Part shown: in pieces, positions 8,921 through 18,318 of the stretch
Position numbering within the stretch: the stretch's first letter is position 1
Layout: every line of letters begins with the position of its first letter
Assembly: GCA_036733345.1 (NCBI GenBank)
Contig: DAINAR010000005.1
Coordinates: 1 to 64,000 of the forward strand
From: JAFGMQ01 sp036733345
GTDB taxonomy: Bacteria > Desulfobacterota > DSM-4660 > Desulfatiglandales > Desulfatiglandaceae
DNA: 64,000 bases
Reading direction: 5' to 3'
Position numbers and translations under genes: made by a program
Notes under the pieces: model-generated
The model's input: the letters and a program-made list of their open reading frames with translations, nothing else
The model's database searches: none
Told to the model about the DNA's origin: nothing

Positions 8921-9364
8921 TTAGTTATAAATCTCATTTCTGGTTTCAGTAATCATATTAAGGACATCTTCAAGGCTTGTACCATCCAGGATGTCTGCTA
9001 TGGAATCTCTGACTCTTTTCATAACAAGACGGATTCCACAGGTTCTTTCATCCTCACATTCCGTGCATTTTCTGTATGCGGTTTTGCTCACACATGGAAC
9101 AGGAGCAAGTGGCCCGTCAAGATATCTTACGACTTCACCCATTGATATTTCATTGGGTGGTTTGGCCAGAATATACCCGCCGTTTTTTCCCTTTATGCTG
9201 TACAGAATATTACGGTTTTTCAATTCAAGCAGTATGGATTCAAGAAACTTTTTGGGAATAACCTCCCGTTTTGCAAGATCTGAAATTGTTACAGGGCCTT
9301 TTCCATAATCCCTTGCCAGTGAAAGGATAGCCTGCAATCCGTATTTTGCCTTTTTTGTCAGCAT
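8921..9364 (-). CDS. Rrf2-family transcriptional regulator with a cysteine cluster
   Basis: A 147-residue Rrf2/IscR-type regulator. The winged helix-turn-helix begins at MLTKKAKYGLQAILSLA and includes ISDLAKREVIPKKFLESILLELKN and KGKNGGYILA. A C-terminal cysteine cluster, CVSKTAYRKCTECEDERTC, could hold an Fe-S centre or sense thiols or reactive sulfur. It lies 29 bases upstream of the pstS-like gene in the same orientation, so it may be co-transcribed with the importer. A strong AGGAGT site precedes the start. A dyad upstream suggests autoregulation. Confidence 0.9.
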   Translation of the reverse strand: MLTKKAKYGLQAILSLARDYGKGPVTISDLAKREVIPKKFLESILLELKNRNILYSIKGKNGGYILAKPPNEISMGEVVRYLDGPLAPVPCVSKTAYRKCTECEDERTCGIRLVMKRVRDSIADILDGTSLEDVLNMITETRNEIYN

Positions 9365-9385
9365 GAATTTAACTCCTATAAAGTA

Positions 9386-9398
9386 TACCTATTAGGTA
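9386..9398. promoter_or_regulatory. Candidate Rrf2 operator
   Basis: TACCTATTAGGTA is a 13-base dyad, imperfect only at the central base, located 21-34 bases upstream of the Rrf2 gene start. ACCTA/TAGGT arms are typical of Rrf2-family sites. Autoregulation and control of the downstream importer genes are inferred. Confidence 0.5.
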
Positions 9399-9534
9399 GA
9401 GTTTATAGATTAATACAGCAGAAATTTTCCTTTGGCAACCATTTTTATACCAAACACAATTTAAGGTGAGATTTCTCTTTTTGATGAGTCGGAATTAAGT
9501 TTATGAAATCAGATGGATAATTTTTAAGTGCTTA

Positions 9535-10074
9535 TTATAAGACGGATATTTTATTTCGGATGAATTCTTTTGCATGTTTGTTAAGCCAGGCCAGCCATGC
9601 ATTTAAAAGGTTTGATTTGGATTCGATAACAAGTGCATTGAATGGATCGTGTTCTTTTTTTCGCCTTTTAATAACTTCCCTTTTCATTTTTTTCAACACC
9701 TTGATCTGTTCGTCAATCAGCCCCTCTCCGCCATCCATGGAAAGCTGGTTGAAAAAAAATAGTTTGGCTAAAAATTCTATGCGGATATCGCGAACATGTT
9801 CGCATGGGCTGTTTAGCCAATGAAGGAATCCATTTTTACCTTTTTCGGTAAGAAAGAATATCCTTTTTGATGGACGTGTATTTTGAGCTTCCATGCTGGA
9901 ACGAAGAAAAGCATTCTCTTCAAGCCTTTTAAGGAGAGCATATAGCTGGCTAGTGCCTATATACCAGGTTGATCCAAAGCGGGCATTAAAAAACTGCTGG
10001 ATATCATATCCGTGCCTTGGGCCGGACATGAGAGAGCCCAATAATGCATATTCAGTAGAAGGTTTGGTTTTCAT
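9535..10074 (-). CDS. PadR-family transcriptional regulator
   Basis: A 179-residue PadR-type repressor. The N-terminal winged helix reads YALLGSLMSGPRHGYDIQQF, then IGTSQLYALLKRLEENAFL and FFLTEKGKNGFLHWL. A C-terminal helical (Vir-like) dimerisation region follows (QIKVLKKMKREVIKRRKKEH). It is divergent from selD, with a 321-base gap that contains a near-perfect dyad by its own start. PadR regulators commonly repress themselves plus an adjacent gene. No obvious efflux target is adjacent, so its regulon is unknown. Confidence 0.88.
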   Translation of the reverse strand: MKTKPSTEYALLGSLMSGPRHGYDIQQFFNARFGSTWYIGTSQLYALLKRLEENAFLRSSMEAQNTRPSKRIFFLTEKGKNGFLHWLNSPCEHVRDIRIEFLAKLFFFNQLSMDGGEGLIDEQIKVLKKMKREVIKRRKKEHDPFNALVIESKSNLLNAWLAWLNKHAKEFIRNKISVL

Positions 10075-10108
10075 GTAAAATATTGACTGATTAATTTTGA
10101 TTATAAAA

Positions 10109-10127
10109 ATATTCCAAATTGGAATAT
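10109..10127. promoter_or_regulatory. Candidate PadR operator
   Basis: ATATTCCAAATTGGAATAT is a 19-base dyad, perfect except at its central base, 35-53 bases upstream of the padR-like start. Its size and place fit autorepression by a PadR dimer. Confidence 0.5.
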
Positions 10128-10395
10128 CAAGTCAAGAATAAAATTTTCTGAACTATTAGCAAATAAAAGGGTTTTTATTGCATTTCTGGATGGACATTGT
10201 CTAACATCTTTTTTAAAATACAGACTTTTTAAGAATTGTTTTTTCCGTATTGTCATAAGACAGTTAATAAAATTAGTTATTAAAGACAATGCAGCAGGCT
10301 ATGCTTTAATTTCCTAATCAGCACAGTTCAAGATAACATAGGTCAAGGCCTGTCTATTAATCGAAAATGTACAGACAAATATCAGAAGGAAAAAA

Positions 10396-11445
10396 ATGGC
10401 AGATCAAAAAGACATTCGACTTACCGAGACAGTAGCAGGGGCAGGTTGAGCATCAAAACTTGGTCCAGGGGACCTGGACAGAGCGCTTTGCGGGATTGAA
10501 TTCCCGACTGATTCAAACCTTATTATAGGTATGGATCGAGCAGACGACGCAGGGGTTTACAGGGTATCGGATGACCTGGCCATCATACAGACAGTAGATT
10601 TTTTCACCCCTATTGTGGATGATCCCTACTGGTTTGGGCAGATTGCTGCCGCTAATGCCTTAAGTGATATATACGCCATGGGAGGAGTTCCCAAAACGGC
10701 AATGAATATAGTAGGTTTTCCGGTTAAAGAGATGGACCTTTCAATCCTGCGGCTGATACTACAGGGCGGTCTGGACAAGTTGAAAGAGGCTGGAGTCGTG
10801 CTCGTGGGCGGACACAGCGTGGAGGACAAGGAACTGAAATACGGGCTTTCCGTAACCGGATTCATACATCCCGATCAAGTATTAATAAAAACCAATATAA
10901 AAAAAGGGGATCGTCTGATACTGACAAAACCTCTGGGCACAGGGATCATAAATACCGCCATAAAGGCAGGGCTCGCCGAGGAGGAGTTAATTGAAGCTGT
11001 AACCCGTCTCATGGCAACCCTTAACGGGGATGCAGCAATTATCATGAAAGATTATCCTGTCAATGCGTGCACCGATATTACGGGATTCGGTCTGTTGGGA
11101 CATCTCGCTGAAATGGTCGATGATTCAGGGTGCAGTGTCAGGATTATGGCTGATCAAGTGCCTGTTCTGGAAAAAACAATCGAGTTTGCAGGCATGGGGC
11201 TTGTGCCCGCCGGTACATACAGGAACAGAGAGTTTCGCGAGCAAATGGTAGATTTTTCATCCACTGTAAACCGTTATCTTCAGGATGTTCTCTTCGATCC
11301 ACAGACATCAGGAGGTTTATTGATCTGTGTGGAGGGAAACAGTGCCGATAACCTTCTGGCAGAATTAAAGAAACAGGGGATTGACCAGGCTGCCATTATA
11401 GGAGAGGTTAGGACGGAAGCGAAGGGAAGGATTGTTGTAGATTAG
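10396..11445 (+). CDS. selD: Selenide, water dikinase SelD, selenocysteine-containing (UGA readthrough)
   Basis: SelD makes selenophosphate from selenide and ATP for selenoprotein and tRNA selenouridine synthesis. The real start is the ATG at 10396 (AGAAGGAAAAAA before it). The frame is interrupted by TGA at 10447-10449 within GAGUASKLGPGDL, exactly where other SelD proteins have the catalytic Cys or Sec of the glycine-rich loop. Reading UGA as Sec gives 349 residues, the normal SelD length. Without readthrough only an ATG at 10531 is available and the active site is lost. Downstream motifs fit the family: DDAGVYRVSDDLAIIQTVDF, NALSDIYAMGG, DITGFGLLGHL and DPQTSGGLL. A hairpin follows the UGA. 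Confidence 0.93.
10447..10479 (+). promoter_or_regulatory. UGA selenocysteine codon plus candidate bacterial SECIS hairpin
   Basis: TGA at 10447-10449 is followed after 13 bases by GTCCAGG (10463-10469), a GGA loop, and CCTGGAC (10473-10479), a perfect 7-bp stem. The loop lies about 20 bases after the UGA, within the usual bacterial spacing, and has G at its start. This fits a SelB-binding SECIS element inside the coding sequence. Confidence 0.75.
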
Positions 11446-11638
11446 AATTATATCCGTAAGGGGAATTAAAGAGATTTATATCAGGACGGATGTAAAACTC
11501 GACAGAAGAGGTATGAGTTTTATAAAAGGTTGAAATATAAGTTGAAGGCAATAACCTTACAATAGATATTGATTAAACGAAGAATTTTGGCCCTTCAAGA
11601 TCAGGAATATCAGTCCCTTAGGCCATCAGGCATTTTTC

Positions 11639-14600
11639 TTATTTATTAAAACTCCGCCGTTTTATCCATAGAATTGAAGTAACAGAAAAAAGCGAGAAGA
11701 TGATTGTTATACCCCATCCTGTTAAAGCAGGGATGGTGGCCGGGACTGCAGTAATTGTAATACTGTATTCATGGGCTATTGCACAGCCATGACCCTCGTC
11801 CGTAGCAACGATCATAAATTCCCAAGTGCCTTCAGCGGAAGGAATTCCGGAAATTACGATACTTCCGGGGATTAAGTTTAGACCGTCAGGCAGTGTGCCC
11901 CGGGTCAACTCGTAGGTGTATGGTCCTTTACCACCTTCGGTGCTAATCACCTGCTGGTAGGATACCCCTACCATACCGTCCGGCAATGGTCCAGGATCAG
12001 GACTCAGGGTTATTCCGGGACATGTGTAGATGATCGTATCCGCAGTGGCCGTTACCGGTCCGAAGACCTCGCCGACTCCATTTTCCCATGTTATGACTGC
12101 TGTATCTTTGAGCAGAGTCCCATTTCCAATGGTTACGTCCGCAATTACGCTGACCGTTACTGTTTTGCTTTCACTGGGAAGGATCGTATCCAGGTCCCAT
12201 GTGATCATACCGACTGTGTGGTTTCCGGCCGGGTTTGAGCTCTGATAGCTCAGGCCTATGGGCAGGTTATCCGAAAGAGACACTTTTAAAGCCGATGTCC
12301 CGCCGATATTACTCACCTGGATCGTATATGTGAGGGTCTCTCCTGTATAGGCTTCTGAAGGGCCGGTCTTGGAGACAGCCAGAAACGGGTGGGTATGAAC
12401 GACTGTTTCCTTCACCACGCTTGCAGGTCCATATTCTCCTGTGGATATATCCTTCCATGTTACCTGCGCGAGATCAGGATACGTCCCGTCAGCAGCAGAA
12501 GCGTCAACTGTAACGGTAAGGGTGATTGTCTCGCATGCATTTGAGATCATTGTGCCCAGATTCCAGGTGACAAGACCTGCTGCATGAGTTCCGGCAGGGT
12601 TTGAGCTCTGATAGGTCAGGCCATCAGGCAGGCTGTCCATGAGCACAACATCCTGGGCATTGCCTTCCCCTTCGTTGCAGACCTCTATCTCATATGTCAA
12701 TGTTTCACCAGGGTAGGCGGTATCAGGGCCGGTCTTCAAGATTGATATACGGGGATTTGTATAGACCGTTGTTTGAGCAGAGGCGGTCACCGGCCCGAAG
12801 CTCTGTTCGGCAGCATTTTCCCAGATAACGCTTGCCGNNNNNNNNNNNNNNNNNNNNNNNNNNNNNNNNNNNNNNNNNNNNNNNNNNNNNNNNNNNNNNN
12901 NNNNNNNNNNNNNNNNNNNNNNNNNNNNNNNNNNNNNCAACCAGCACGACATTGCCTGCCGCGGTTCCTCCGGTGTTTGTCAGCTCACCTGTATAGGTGA
13001 TCATGCTTCCTGCTTCGGCCTCAAGTGGCCCGGACTTTGTGATCTCCAGATGTGGAAGAGCATATATGGTTGTATCTGCCGAGGAAATTAGAGGACCGTA
13101 TGAGTTTTCAAGAGAGTCCTCCCATATCAGGTTCACGGTATCCATAAGTACTGTAGCGTTAGGAACAGTATCATTTACTTTAACCGTGACTGTTACTATT
13201 TTAAAGCTGTTAGCCTCAAGCCCGCCGAGATCGTTCCATATTACCATTGCCGGCGGGCCGCTGTTGTAAGTACCCGAAGGGCTTGAACCCACGTATGCGA
13301 GGCCGGGAGGGAGGGCATCCTCCAGGGCGATATGGAAAGCGGGAGAATCACCTACATTCCGGATGGTGATATTATAGCTGAACTGCTCATTGTGAATGGC
13401 AGAAAGAGGACCGCTCTTTTTAACGGAAAGTTGTGGATGGGAATAGACGGTCGTGTCGGCTGTTGCCGTGGCCGGTCCGAAGTCAGTGCTCTCGAAATCT
13501 TTCCATGTGACACTGAATTGATTGGTAAGCACTGTTTCGTTTGGAATGGAAGCGTCAACTTTCACGGCAAGCCAGCCCGGGATAAAAGTACCCGGGCCCA
13601 TGGTTCCCAGCTGCCATGTAACCGTATTAAGTATCGAATCATAGACGGCATTATGGCTCGAAGCGACAAAGGTTACTCCGCCGGGCAGGGTATCCACCAG
13701 GACCACGTCATAGGCGTAAGCCTGCGTTGTATTCGTAAGAACACCAGTATATTGTATTATGGTATCGGTACCAGCGGGGTCAACTGTGACATCAAGCGGG
13801 GCCGACTTGGATATGGTCAGGACAGGGTCGGGAGGTAAAGGTTTCGTTTCATCGCTCCATACCAGAGCATCTGTGGGATTCGAATTTGCTCCCACATCTG
13901 TAGAAATCGCAGCATGATCGTTGGCATTATTGCGGCTTCCCATCTGCAGTTTCCATGTGCCGTAAGCACTTAAGACAGGTAAATTGGGATTGCATTCATT
14001 CGCTTTTGAACTGGCAGATACAAGGTATGACCACGTTACTGCTATATCGATAAACATGGTGGTGCCCCATGTAGTTGTAGGCTGTTCATCTACAATGCGT
14101 ACATAACCTGTTCCGCCTGAATATGGGATGTCGGTGTGCCAGCAGTTATTGCCACCGCCGCATTCGCAGTTGCATTTCCCCGGACCGGTTCCTGCTTCCA
14201 CCAGTTTTTTAGAATCAAGTCTGTCGATATCATCAAATCTGGTACCGCTCCAGGTTGACGAGCTTTTGTCTATTACTTGAAATTCGAGGCCGTGAGGTTC
14301 GCTAACTCCTGGATCCCAGGAATTTGAATCCCAGGCAATTGCATAATCTGGATCATTGTCGGCATTAGCGTCTAGCATAATCCATATATTGTCAGTCCAT
14401 TCGCCGCCGGGATCCAGATTCTTGATACCGCCCCATGTCCCTGCATCAACACGCATTCTGAAATATATATACAGACTGTCGGCATACTTGTAGAAAGCAT
14501 AATTTATTCCATCGCCGCCTGAAGTTAATGTATCGCCGACAAAATCAAGTCTTTCAGTAACGCCGTCATCGGGATCACCAAGGCTCGGGACAGGTATCCA

Positions 14601-14747
14601 GAACCCGTCAGGCCAGTAAGCTTTTGTTCCCCCATACACGGCATAGGTAGCGGCACTGGAAACTGAGGCAAAGAAAATAAAAGCTGAAAAAAGAATAAGA
14701 ATATAAAAAAGCCGGAAAACGCAGGATGCTGTTTTTCTTGTTTTCAT
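11639..14747 (-). CDS. Secreted DUF11-repeat surface protein with IPTL-type C-terminal sorting signal
   Basis: A large exported protein of about 1000 residues. The signal peptide covers residues 1-32 (ending SVSSA). A roughly 290-residue N-terminal region of unknown fold follows, with many aspartates. Then come at least five DUF11-like beta-sandwich repeats, recognisable by KSGP/KTGP at the start, LPxGLxY in the middle and a threonine-rich end. A putative Ig-like (He_PIG) domain follows (LPDGLNLIPGSIVISGIP). The C-terminus is IPALTGWG, a hydrophobic helix and KRR, matching the IPTL-CTERM signal processed by exosortase H-type enzymes. A 100-N gap inside one repeat shifts the apparent frame, so the gene appears split in two. 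It is convergent with selD. Confidence 0.85.
12838..12937. other. Assembly gap (100 N)
   Basis: Exactly 100 N, the conventional placeholder for a scaffold gap of unknown length. It falls inside the tandem DUF11 repeats of the surface protein, where short reads would collapse. The number of repeats missing is unknown. Confidence 0.99.
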
Positions 14748-15228
14748 CTCTTTTCCCCCTGATCGGTCTATTAATGCTGATATTACAAAGAAAATATGGT
14801 TTTAACGCAAACCGGCTTTCATTTGAAATTTTAAACAACTGGATTGTTTATACCTGCAACAGGATGAAAAGTCAGTATTCGTCCTCGGTGAGTAGTCGCT
14901 GTTCCATTGTGAATCTCAGAAGCCCAGTCTGCCGCTGTCGCATTATCCTTGCGTTTGGGTGTGAAGAAGTTATAATCACAAATATAGCAAGGAAAAAATT
15001 GTGTGTCAAAACAATTGCATGAGTAAAAGATAAGGAACGTTGCCGGGCATCATGCAAGCTTGGAGATACTTTGATACAGTCAGTTAAAGACCTTATGAGA
15101 AATGTCAGGACATGATATCCTCCTTAGCGCCTCTATCAGGGCGGATAGAGAATGAGAGGTCCTGAAAGATCATTTTAAGGCAACTTCATATGCTTTTATA
15201 AATAAGACAGACTTGCGGAGAAAAAAAT
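14748..15228. other. Intergenic region, no gene recognised
   Basis: About 480 bases between the divergent surface-protein gene and a small zinc-ribbon gene. It contains a small stem-loop, CTCTATC (15131-15137) with GATAGAG (15144-15150). The ORFs here show no protein-like composition. Confidence 0.45.
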
Positions 15229-15432
15229 ATGGACGACTGGTGTGATCAACAGGATGATGTTTCTGATGGAAACCGGATTTATCGCTGCTCAAAGTGCGGA
15301 AAGAGGCTTCATCCGCGCAGAATATTCGGCAGCGATGGCGAGATTGAAGGATGGAGACTGCCGCCCCACAAGAAGAAGGGACACAAGATAAGATCTAAAA
15401 CTATAAAGTCCACTCCAAAGCGTTCCAAATGA
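15229..15432 (+). CDS. Small zinc-ribbon-like protein, function unknown
   Basis: A 67-residue basic protein with one CxxC pair in YRCSKCGKRLHPR and a second cysteine plus histidines nearby, followed by a lysine/arginine-rich tail. GGAGAAAAAAAT precedes the start, which supports real translation. It is convergent with the hydrolase gene downstream. The composition suggests a metal-stabilised nucleic-acid- or ribosome-associated protein, but nothing specific can be named. Confidence 0.55.
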   Translation: MDDWCDQQDDVSDGNRIYRCSKCGKRLHPRRIFGSDGEIEGWRLPPHKKKGHKIRSKTIKSTPKRSK

Positions 15433-15459
15433 GACAATTCCAGGGGTTTATTCAAATAT

Positions 15460-16296
15460 CTAATCAGAAGACCCATTTGTCCTGCCTTTAGTGACAAATT
15501 CAGACAGAGCCTCAAAGTATCTTTTTCCTCCAGAAAGATATGTGTCATTATGTCCGGCCTTCTTTATGGGCAGGAAAAACCTGGGCGCGTGGGCAGCACT
15601 AAACAGATCCTGTCCCATTGAAAACGGAATAATATCATCCTCTTCACCATGAATAATCAGTATGGGAACGCTGATACGGGCCACTTTTTCTATATTGTTG
15701 TAGTGGGCAGGAAACAGAAATGAAACAGGGCAGAAAAGGGGCATCCTTTTTGCCATGTCCCTTGTGGATGTGAATGCCCCCTCTATTATGATTGACCTTA
15801 CCGGTCTATTCAGGGCGATTTCAACGGCGACCGCTGCCCCAAGAGATCGTCCGAACAGGACTATTCTTTCAGGAGAAACACCCTTTTGTTTTACAAGAAA
15901 GTCACAGGCCGCCAGTCCGTCGCGGTAAATTCCCTTTTCAGAAGGGCTTCCAGTGCTGTTTCCATATCCCCTGTAGTCAAAGATCAAGACCTGTAAATTT
16001 TGATCAAGCAGCATCCTGACGTTATCAAGACGGTGGGATATGTTTCCTGCATTACCATGGCAGAAGAGTATGACAGGGCGGTTTCCTTTCAATGGAAAAA
16101 ACCATCCATGAATCCTGGCATTGTCTTCTGTATTAAAATAGACATCTTCACCGGTCAGACCCCATTTCCCGGGATTGCTGAGAAACGGTTTTTCAGGATA
16201 AAAGACCATGAAGTTTTCAATCTGCCGGTAAAAGACACAGAATAAGGCGGACAGGCATATGATCGCTATGATGACCAATATCCCGGTGTTTGACAT
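15460..16296 (-). CDS. Alpha/beta hydrolase, membrane-anchored
   Basis: A serine hydrolase of about 278 residues, related to the Bem46/YfhR group. An N-terminal hydrophobic segment (NTGILVIIAIICLSALF) would anchor it. Core motifs are FCHGNAGN (oxyanion loop), DYRGYGNSTGSPSE, FGRSLGAA (nucleophile Ser in GxSxG), a late Asp in HGEEDDIIP and the His in KAGHNDTYL. The ATG at 16296, preceded by AGTGGAT, is preferred over an upstream TTG at 16335 that lacks a ribosome site. The substrate is unknown; esterase or thioesterase activity is typical. Confidence 0.85.
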   Translation of the reverse strand: MSNTGILVIIAIICLSALFCVFYRQIENFMVFYPEKPFLSNPGKWGLTGEDVYFNTEDNARIHGWFFPLKGNRPVILFCHGNAGNISHRLDNVRMLLDQNLQVLIFDYRGYGNSTGSPSEKGIYRDGLAACDFLVKQKGVSPERIVLFGRSLGAAVAVEIALNRPVRSIIIEGAFTSTRDMAKRMPLFCPVSFLFPAHYNNIEKVARISVPILIIHGEEDDIIPFSMGQDLFSAAHAPRFFLPIKKAGHNDTYLSGGKRYFEALSEFVTKGRTNGSSD

Positions 16297-16374
16297 TATG
16301 GATATCCACTTATGCTTTCTTTTTATTTTGCCCAAACAGGTACCGGTATCATGAAATTACACGGCCTTAGCTTC

Positions 16375-16478
16375 TGTCATTCCGAATCACGCTGTGGCGT
16401 GATGAGGAATCTTAATCCCGCCGCAGGCAGGACTTACATTAGTGAAATCAAAATCTCTCGTATTGTCTCGAAATGACA
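16375..16478. repeat. MITE-like dispersed repeat B, copy 1
   Basis: Begins TGTCATTCCGA and ends TCGAAATGACA, an inverted terminal pair. Inside is the dyad ATCACGC-TGTG-GCGTGAT followed by GAGGAATCTTAATCCCGCC. Two relatives lie at 19206 and 45365. Confidence 0.75.
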
Positions 16479-16569
16479 AGTTGATATTATTAATCTGTTC
16501 ACTAAAAACATCAATTGTTATGCCGAACTTGGAGGGTGTGTCCAAATTCCATTTTTGTCCCCGCCACAA

Positions 16570-16612
16570 GTGGCAGGTAAACCTGCCACAGACATAGGCA
16601 GGTAAACCCGCC
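16570..16612. repeat. Pair of palindromes of the GGTAAACC type
   Basis: GTGGCAGGTAAACCTGCCAC (16570-16589) is a perfect dyad around a central AA, and GGCAGGTAAACCCGCC (16597-16612) is a near copy. The same design (arms around GGTAAACC) appears in tandem at 37941. They lie between the hydrolase and the 3' end of the flavoprotein gene, in the intergenic stretch 16297-16670. Confidence 0.6.
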
Positions 16613-16670
16613 ATAAATACTGGCGAGTAAAATTCCGTGCAAGCGAAGTGCGGCAAGGGATAGGGAGTGT

Positions 16671-18014
16671 TCACATCTTTTTCAAAAGCTGAATAGACGC
16701 TGTAAGCATCGGGTCCCATGTGGGGCTGAAAGGCGGTGCATATGGAAAATCGCACTGGCTGAAAGCTTCAACCGTCATTTTCTGGTGCAGGGCAACGGCT
16801 GCCGCTTTTATCCTGTGAACGGCGCCTTCCTTTCCCACTATCTGCATCCCTAATAGCCTTCCGGATTTCCTGTCGCCGACAACCTGCAGGAAAATAGTCT
16901 TGGAGCCCGGATGGGCATGAGCACGGGACCGGGTTTTTACAACTGCTTCGACTGGCTCAAATCCGGCTTTTTCAGCCTCTACCGTGCTGAGGCCTGTCCT
17001 GGCCACTTCCAGGTCAAAGACCTTGAAGACTGCTGATCCGACTATCCCTTCCAGTTCCACGTTTTTTCCTGTTACATTGTCACCGACGGCCCATCCAGCC
17101 CGGTTGGCCCTGAGTGCCAGAGGTACCCATGTCTTTTGTCCTGTAATAACATTATAGGCATCTGCGCAGTCACCGGCAGAGTATATATTTTCGTCGGTGG
17201 TTCTGAGCATTTTGTCCACTGAAATTGAGTTAGAAGGCCCCAGCTCAAGGCCGGCATCATCGGCCAGCTCGCTGTTGGGCTTGACTCCCATTGCTGCAAG
17301 AACCATTTGACACTCGATGTTCAGATCACTGCATACAATATTCAGTGAATTGCTTCCTGAGGCTTCGATCCTCTCAATCTGGTGACCCATGTGGATCCCG
17401 ACATCATGTGCTTCAATCTCTTTCCGGACAACAGTTGAAAGCTCTTCAGCCATCCATGGTATAAAGATCTTCCTGGGCTTCACCATATGTACCTCAATAT
17501 CCCTTTCACGAAGGGCCTCACACATTTCAAGGGCGATATAACCCATCCCTATGATCACAACCTTTTTAACATTATTTGAGTTGATGAAATCCTTAATTTT
17601 TCTTCCGTCGGTAAGGTATTTAAGGGCCATTACGCCGGGTAAATCAATGCCTTCAATATCAGGGATTATGGGGGATGCCCCTGTTGCAATTAAAAGCTTG
17701 TCATAAGGTATAGAAAATTTGGTGCCCTCCAGGTCACTGCCTGTGACTGTTTTATTTATACGATCAATTGACTCTACGCGATGTCCGGTTCTAAGATCTA
17801 TCTTCTGCTGTTCCCTGAAGACATGAGCATGACGTACTACAAGGTCATCAATTTTACGCTCAGGATCGGCTATATTATAGGGCATGCCGCATGCACTGTA
17901 AGATACGTCCGAAGTCTGCTCCAGTACTATGATATCAAGATCAGGCATATTTCTCTTGGCCCTGCTGGCCGCACTCATTCCTGCAGCATCTCCTCCGATA
18001 ATTAAAAAAGTCAT
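16671..18014 (-). CDS. FAD-dependent pyridine nucleotide-disulfide oxidoreductase, CoA-disulfide reductase/NADH oxidase-like
   Basis: A 447-residue flavoprotein. The FAD-binding Rossmann motif is at its start (FLIIGGDAAGMSAAS). The redox cysteine is in SYSACGMPYNIA, the position of the single active cysteine in CoA-disulfide reductases, NADH oxidases and persulfide reductases. A second Rossmann motif (VVIIGMGYIALEMCEAL) binds NAD(P)H, and YSAGDCADA is the second FAD motif. A C-terminal dimerisation domain follows (LGMQIVGKEGAVHRI). The start at 18014 is chosen because AAAGGAT precedes it; a longer frame adds 24 unlikely residues. No rhodanese domain is fused. Exact substrate unknown (CoA disulfide, polysulfide or oxygen). 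Confidence 0.88.
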   Translation of the reverse strand: MTFLIIGGDAAGMSAASRAKRNMPDLDIIVLEQTSDVSYSACGMPYNIADPERKIDDLVVRHAHVFREQQKIDLRTGHRVESIDRINKTVTGSDLEGTKFSIPYDKLLIATGASPIIPDIEGIDLPGVMALKYLTDGRKIKDFINSNNVKKVVIIGMGYIALEMCEALRERDIEVHMVKPRKIFIPWMAEELSTVVRKEIEAHDVGIHMGHQIERIEASGSNSLNIVCSDLNIECQMVLAAMGVKPNSELADDAGLELGPSNSISVDKMLRTTDENIYSAGDCADAYNVITGQKTWVPLALRANRAGWAVGDNVTGKNVELEGIVGSAVFKVFDLEVARTGLSTVEAEKAGFEPVEAVVKTRSRAHAHPGSKTIFLQVVGDRKSGRLLGMQIVGKEGAVHRIKAAAVALHQKMTVEAFSQCDFPYAPPFSPTWDPMLTASIQLLKKM

Positions 18015-18318
18015 TTTTAAATCCTTTCGCTGATTAGGCTTTAAGGTTTGATCATCAGAAAATAATCTGAATAAAGTTATGGTCAATTTCTGTTTTATCA
18101 GTGATACGTTGAATTATCTTGGGCTATTTGAACAGGAAAATCAAGCCCTTCTCAATAAATTTATCTTTCCGTTAAAAATATCTGTAACCTTTCAGATACA
18201 TTCTCCGACTTTATAGATAAAGGGTGAAGTAAGAAATGAAGTTATCTTCATCAAGGGTAAGCAAATGGTGGGGTGTCCCCGTTCTGACAGGAAATCTTTA
18301 TTAAAAAGGAGAAGATTT

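Noticed and set aside
10531..11445. Shorter SelD starting at 10531
   Set aside because: It would lack the catalytic glycine-rich loop; UGA readthrough from 10396 explains the sequence better.
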